DNA of 64,000 nt from Afipia felis ATCC 53690. GTDB taxonomy: Bacteria > Pseudomonadota > Alphaproteobacteria > Rhizobiales > Xanthobacteraceae. The translations under genes were made by a program, and so were the position numbers. Positions 60,340 to 64,000 of the stretch are shown here, piece by piece (within the stretch, counting starts at the first letter, position 1; each line of letters starts with the position of its first letter). The stretch lies in contig NZ_KB375270.1 in NCBI RefSeq assembly GCF_000314735.2, positions 2,666,001 through 2,730,000 of the forward strand, read 5' to 3'. The notes below the pieces were generated by a model. That model made no database searches. It was not told the origin of the DNA and saw only the letters and a program-made list of their open reading frames with translations.

Positions 60340-61743
60340 ATGGCCAGCCTGACCGTCCGCAAGCTCGACGACGACATCAAGACCGCGCTGAAACTGCGCG
60401 CCGCGCAGAACGGACGTTCGGTTGAGGACGAGGTGCGGGTGATTCTGCGGCAGGCCGCGTCGGACGGCGAGCCCCCCGCGCTGCCGCCAGTCCCGTCGAC
60501 TTCGGAAGCCGCCGCTCGTCCGGTGCAAGGACAGGCACGCCACCGCGTTACCCTCATCATCGGTGGCGGCATCGCCGCCTACAAGGCGCTCGATCTGATC
60601 CGCCGTCTGAAGGAGCGCGGCTGTGAGGTTCGCTGCGTACTCACACGCGCGGCGGAACGCTTCGTGACCGCGCTGAGCGCCAGCGCGCTTGCCAACACCC
60701 GCTGCTACACTGATTTGTTCGACGCCGAGAGCGAGTTCGATGCAGGCCACATTCGTCTCGCACGCCATTGCGATCTGGTGGTGGTCGCGCCCGCGACCGC
60801 CGACCTGATGGCGAAGATGGCGCAGGGCCTCGCCGACGATCTCGCCAGCGCCATCCTGCTTGCAACCGACAAACCGGTGCTGCTCGCGCCCGCGATGAAT
60901 CCGGCGATGTGGAATAACGCCGCAACAAAACGCAATGTCGCGCAACTCGGACGCGATGGCCGCATTCTCATTGGCCCGAACCGTGGCGAGATGGCGGAAG
61001 CCAATGAAGCAGGCCTTGGCCGGATGGCGGAGCCGCTTGAGATCGCCACGCGCGCAATCGCCCTCCTGCAGCCTGCCCAAACTCAAATTCTAAAAGGCCG
61101 CCGCGTGCTGATTACCGCAGGGCCGACGCACGAGCCGATCGACCCGGTGCGCTATATCGCCAATCGTTCCTCCGGCAAGCAAGGCTATGCAATCGCCGCC
61201 GCCGCCGCCGCTGCCGGTGCGGATGTCGTGCTGGTATCCGGTCCGGTGAATCTCCCCGACCCGCAGGGTGTCAAAACCATTCGCGTCGAATCCGCGCGCA
61301 ACATGCTGGCAGAAGTCGAGAACGCGCTCCCGACCGATATTGCGATCTTCGCCGCTGCCGTCGCCGACTGGCGCGTCGCCAATGCCGGCGAACAGAAGAT
61401 CAAGAAAACCAAGGACGGCATGCCGCCGCTGGAACTGGTGGAGAATCCTGACATTCTCGCCACCATCGCAAAGCGCGCCGCGAACAGGCCATCGCTGGTG
61501 ATCGGCTTCGCCGCGGAGACCGAACATGTCGCGGAAAACGCCGCCGCGAAACTCGCGCGCAAGGGCTGCGACTGGATCGTCGCCAATGACGTCTCACCCG
61601 CGACCGGCATCATGGGCGGCGACAGCAACGCCGTGCAGATCTTCATGAAAGACGTTGAAGCCCCGGAAATCTGGCCCGCCATGAGCAAGGACGATGTCGC
61701 GGCACGGCTGATCGTACGGATCGCGCAAACATTCTCTCCATAG
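60340..61743 (+). CDS. coaBC: CoaBC with N-terminal FitA-like ribbon-helix-helix domain
   Basis: A 467-residue bifunctional enzyme of CoA synthesis: the CoaB half joins cysteine to 4'-phosphopantothenate, the CoaC half decarboxylates the product. Residues 1-42 ([19 protein letters not shown] ... [14 protein letters not shown]) form a FitA/Arc-type ribbon-helix-helix, joined by a Pro/Ala linker (43-66). Coa[17 protein letters not shown] (from 75), the PATAD loop and PAMNPAMW (184-191). The ACG Cys motif is missing: residues 217-229 read [13 protein letters not shown]. Coa[33 protein letters not shown] and an AVADWR motif. Start is the ATG at 60340, with AGG 7 bases upstream. ubiB precedes, dut follows. 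Confidence 0.93.
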   Translation: MASLTVRKLDDDIKTALKLRAAQNGRSVEDEVRVILRQAASDGEPPALPPVPSTSEAAARPVQGQARHRVTLIIGGGIAAYKALDLIRRLKERGCEVRCVLTRAAERFVTALSASALANTRCYTDLFDAESEFDAGHIRLARHCDLVVVAPATADLMAKMAQGLADDLASAILLATDKPVLLAPAMNPAMWNNAATKRNVAQLGRDGRILIGPNRGEMAEANEAGLGRMAEPLEIATRAIALLQPAQTQILKGRRVLITAGPTHEPIDPVRYIANRSSGKQGYAIAAAAAAAGADVVLVSGPVNLPDPQGVKTIRVESARNMLAEVENALPTDIAIFAAAVADWRVANAGEQKIKKTKDGMPPLELVENPDILATIAKRAANRPSLVIGFAAETEHVAENAAAKLARKGCDWIVANDVSPATGIMGGDSNAVQIFMKDVEAPEIWPAMSKDDVAARLIVRIAQTFSP

Positions 61744-61759
61744 AAAGCAACTCACGACC

Positions 61760-62218
61760 ATGACCAAACCGCTGCGGATCGCCGTCACCCAACTCCCGCA
61801 TGGCCAAGGCCTCGCACTGCCCGCTTACCAGACCGAGCACGCCGCAGGTCTCGATCTGCTCGCCGCCGTACCGGAGGACAAGCCGGTGGTGCTCGCACCT
61901 GGCGACCGCGCGCTGGTTCCCACGGGGCTCGCAATGGCGCTGCCCGCTGGCTACGAGGCTCAGGTGCGCCCACGCTCCGGCCTCGCCGTCAAGCACGGCG
62001 TGACCGTTCTCAACTCGCCAGGCACGATCGATGCCGATTACCGCGGTGAGATCGGCGTGCCCCTCATCAACCACGGTCGCGAAGCCTTCACCATCAAGCG
62101 CGGCGAGCGCATCGCCCAGATGGTTGTCGCTCCTGTGGTGCAAATCTCGTTTGAGACCATCGGGGAACTTCCGTCGAGCGCGCGCGGCCAAGGCGGTTTC
62201 GGCTCCACGGGCCGCTAA
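61760..62218 (+). CDS. dut: Deoxyuridine 5'-triphosphate nucleotidohydrolase
   Basis: A 152-residue trimeric dUTPase that hydrolyses dUTP to dUMP, keeping uracil out of DNA. The five family motifs are visible: [49 protein letters not shown] and the C-terminal [11 protein letters not shown] arm. Length is normal. It begins 16 bases after coaBC, repeating the coaBC-dut neighbourhood seen in many bacteria. Confidence 0.97.
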   Translation: MTKPLRIAVTQLPHGQGLALPAYQTEHAAGLDLLAAVPEDKPVVLAPGDRALVPTGLAMALPAGYEAQVRPRSGLAVKHGVTVLNSPGTIDADYRGEIGVPLINHGREAFTIKRGERIAQMVVAPVVQISFETIGELPSSARGQGGFGSTGR

Positions 62219-62317
62219 TCGACGTTCCTCATCCACGTTCACGATCTGGACTCTTACCCCCCGAGTCCCCGGGAGGTTATTGTGTTTTGATTCGCGGGCG
62301 GTGGTTGAGAATCGAGA

Positions 62318-64000
62318 ATGTCAGGCGTCCTTCGGACGATGCGTCGAAGCTTATTGTCATGCACGTCAATCGTGCAGGGCGGCTTCGCCATCCTCGCAGG
62401 AACGGTGCCTGCCCATGCCGCGGGGAATGGCGCCATCGACACCACACTCGCCATCCTGAGCAGTTTGAACCGGCCCGAAATCACGAGCCTTGCACTCTCG
62501 GCTTCCGTGCTCTGCTTCTCGGTGGTGGCGACCGTCCTGCTGATGCGTACGCGCATCCGCGCGGAAACGATGGAAGCGCAGCTACGCGCCGACAATCAAT
62601 CGCTGCAGAATGAATCCGACCGCCTGCGCGCTCTGCTATTCGCCGAGCCGCAGGTGCTGATCGCATGGTCCGCCGGCGACGAGCGACCCGACATTACCGG
62701 CGATATCGCGCTCCTGATGCCGCAGGGCCAGACTATGTCCGCCCAGCGCGTCCTGGCGTTCGGCACATGGCTGCTGCCCGAGCAGGCGCTCGCGATGGAT
62801 CACGCTGTCGACGCCCTGCGCGAGCGTGGCGAAAGTTTCCTGCTGACTATGTCCACCTCGAACGGCCGCGCTATCGAGGCGATGGGACGCGCGGTCGGTG
62901 GACAGGCCATCGTGCGCATCCGCGAGTTGAATGGCGTCCGGCTCGAACTCGCCGAGATGACGCAGCGCCATCTGCACCTGATCGAGGAAACCGACGCGCT
63001 GCGCGCCTTCGCGGCCGAAATCCCGCAGCCTTTGTGGGCGCGGCGCGCCAACGGCACGCTGCGTTACGCCAACGAGGCCTATGCCCGCGCCGCTGAAGCG
63101 GCGAACGCATCGGACGCTATCGAACGCGGCGTCGAACTGCTCGACAGCGAGGACCGCGCCGCCATGCGCCAGACGCTGGCCGAGGGTAAGCCCTACCGCG
63201 CGCGGCTGCCGGTCGCGATCGGCGGCGAGCGCCGCATCTTCGACGTGTTCGCCTACAACGTCACCGATGGCAGCGTCGGCGTCGCGATCGATTGCAGCGA
63301 GACCGTCGCGTTCAAGGATGCTCTGACGCGCATGGCGGATGCACACCGGCGCATGCTCGATCAACTGTCATCCGGCGTCGCCGTGTTCGATGCCGACAAG
63401 CGGCTTGCCTTCTACAACGATTCCTACCGCCGGTTGTGGGATCTCGACCGCGCCTTCCTCGATTCTAATCCAAGCGATTCCAGCGTGCTGGAAAAACTGC
63501 GCGCGATGCGCAAGATTTCCGAGCAGCCCGATTTCCGCGCGTGGAAAAATCGCCTGCACGAGGCCTATCGCGCCATCGAACCCGCCAAGGACACCTGGTA
63601 CCTGCCGGACGGCCGCGCGGTCAGCATCGTCACAACGCCCAATCCCGAAGGCGGCGTGACCTATCTGTTCGACGACGTCACCGAAAGCCTCAAACTGCAA
63701 CGCCAGCACGATGGATTGCTGCGCGTCCAGCGCGAGACGCTCGACAATCTGTCAGAAGCGGTGGCGGTGTTCGGCGGCAACGGACGCGCACAGCTTTTCA
63801 ACCCACCCTTCGCGCAGCTCTGGAGGCTGTCGACTGACGCGCTCCAGCAGCAGCCCCATATTGAGACCATCGAGCAATGGTGCAAGCCGCTGTTCGAGGA
63901 TGCCGCGACGTGGCAGGCCATCCGCGCCGCCATCACCGGCATCGACAGCCGCGCAGCGTTGCAAACCCGGATCGAACGCAAGGACGGCAGCGTGCTCGAC
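62318..64000 (+). CDS. PAS-domain sensor kinase, N-terminal part (possibly DivL-like); runs off the window
   Basis: The frame is open for 561 codons to the window end with no stop. An N-terminal signal-like segment and one membrane helix (about 50-68, SLALSASVLCFSVVATVLLM) are followed by several PAS-like repeats, including FAAEIPQPLWARRANGTLRYANEAY (about 226-250) and MLDQLSSGVAVFDADKRLAFYND (about 347-369) and LDNLSEAVAVFGGNGRAQLFN (about 478-498). The histidine-kinase part must lie downstream. The location after coaBC-dut and the single-membrane multi-PAS layout fit the alphaproteobacterial DivL-type kinase; this is an inference. Start chosen at 62318; 62339 is an alternative. Confidence 0.78.
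   Translation, partial: MSGVLRTMRRSLLSCTSIVQGGFAILAGTVPAHAAGNGAIDTTLAILSSLNRPEITSLALSASVLCFSVVATVLLMRTRIRAETMEAQLRADNQSLQNESDRLRALLFAEPQVLIAWSAGDERPDITGDIALLMPQGQTMSAQRVLAFGTWLLPEQALAMDHAVDALRERGESFLLTMSTSNGRAIEAMGRAVGGQAIVRIRELNGVRLELAEMTQRHLHLIEETDALRAFAAEIPQPLWARRANGTLRYANEAYARAAEAANASDAIERGVELLDSEDRAAMRQTLAEGKPYRARLPVAIGGERRIFDVFAYNVTDGSVGVAIDCSETVAFKDALTRMADAHRRMLDQLSSGVAVFDADKRLAFYNDSYRRLWDLDRAFLDSNPSDSSVLEKLRAMRKISEQPDFRAWKNRLHEAYRAIEPAKDTWYLPDGRAVSIVTTPNPEGGVTYLFDDVTESLKLQRQHDGLLRVQRETLDNLSEAVAVFGGNGRAQLFNPPFAQLWRLSTDALQQQPHIETIEQWCKPLFEDAATWQAIRAAITGIDSRAALQTRIERKDGSVLD

Noticed and set aside
60340..60470. A separate antitoxin gene upstream of coaBC
   Set aside because: The RHH segment is in frame with CoaBC with no stop codon, so it is one fusion protein, and no toxin gene follows.

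Overview
The window reads as a chromosomal segment of a high-GC alphaproteobacterium of the Bradyrhizobium/Rhodopseudomonas/Afipia/Nitrobacter group (Nitrobacteraceae, formerly Bradyrhizobiaceae). The basis is a dnaA-dnaN-recF-gyrB block, an Irr regulator with a GCPWHDV heme regulatory motif next to fabA-fabB-fabI, a Fur/Mur protein without the zinc CxxC, a malonyl-CoA decarboxylase, and the rhizobial order tsaB-rimI-fur-miaB-phoH-ybeY-corC-lnt-xre. The genus is an inference from gene content, not from a database match. No tRNA, rRNA, CRISPR array, insertion sequence or prophage was found.

Layout. 0-5.3 kb: the 5' part of cysJ (sulfite reductase flavoprotein), a PAS hybrid histidine kinase, an exported small protein, a Wza-like export lipoprotein, msrA and a small membrane protein. 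5.3-13.8 kb: rpsT with promoter and terminator, a 1.2-kb non-coding stretch, then dnaA, dnaN, recF and gyrB. 13.9-17.8 kb: a small accessory patch (family 2 glycosyltransferase, Wzx-like flippase, DUF4239 protein, isoprenylcysteine-methyltransferase-like protein). 17.9-25.4 kb: pirin, malonyl-CoA decarboxylase, a small unknown, adenosine kinase, murJ, trpS and a NifU-like Fe-S scaffold. 25.4-34.4 kb: a mostly co-directional series for tRNA modification and RNA/membrane maintenance (tsaB, rimI, fur, miaB, phoH, ybeY, corC, lnt, xre, trmB). 34.4-45.9 kb: a divergent DUF2336 gene, then the transcription/translation operon rimP-nusA-ylxR-infB-rbfA-truB-rpsO-pnp behind a promoter and an attenuator-like hairpin. 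46-50.9 kb: an oxidative-stress cluster (Tat-exported superoxide dismutase, oxyR divergent from katG, glutathione S-transferase). 50.9-54.9 kb: fabA-fabB-fabI opposite irr, with stacked palindromes between, and an SH3 protein. 55.2-64 kb: D-glycerate-type dehydrogenase, moeB-like, mutM, ubiE-ubiB, coaBC, dut and the 5' part of a PAS sensor kinase that may be DivL.

The most unusual feature is at 60.28-60.47 kb. CoaBC, the bifunctional enzyme of coenzyme A synthesis, carries an N-terminal ribbon-helix-helix domain that closely resembles the FitA antitoxin. Immediately upstream lie three TGCAATCA-type half-sites, two of which form a perfect 23-bp palindrome ending 13 bp before the start codon. 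No toxin gene is near. This looks like a PutA-style enzyme that may bind its own promoter. The same protein lacks the cysteine of the ACG motif of its decarboxylase half.

Other notable points are loss of three of four zinc cysteines in the MoeB-like protein, the apparent absence of metK from its usual place between xre and trmB, two copies (and one half copy) of a chromosomal inverted repeat, and a possible 48-codon leader ORF with a very strong Shine-Dalgarno sequence in front of dnaA.
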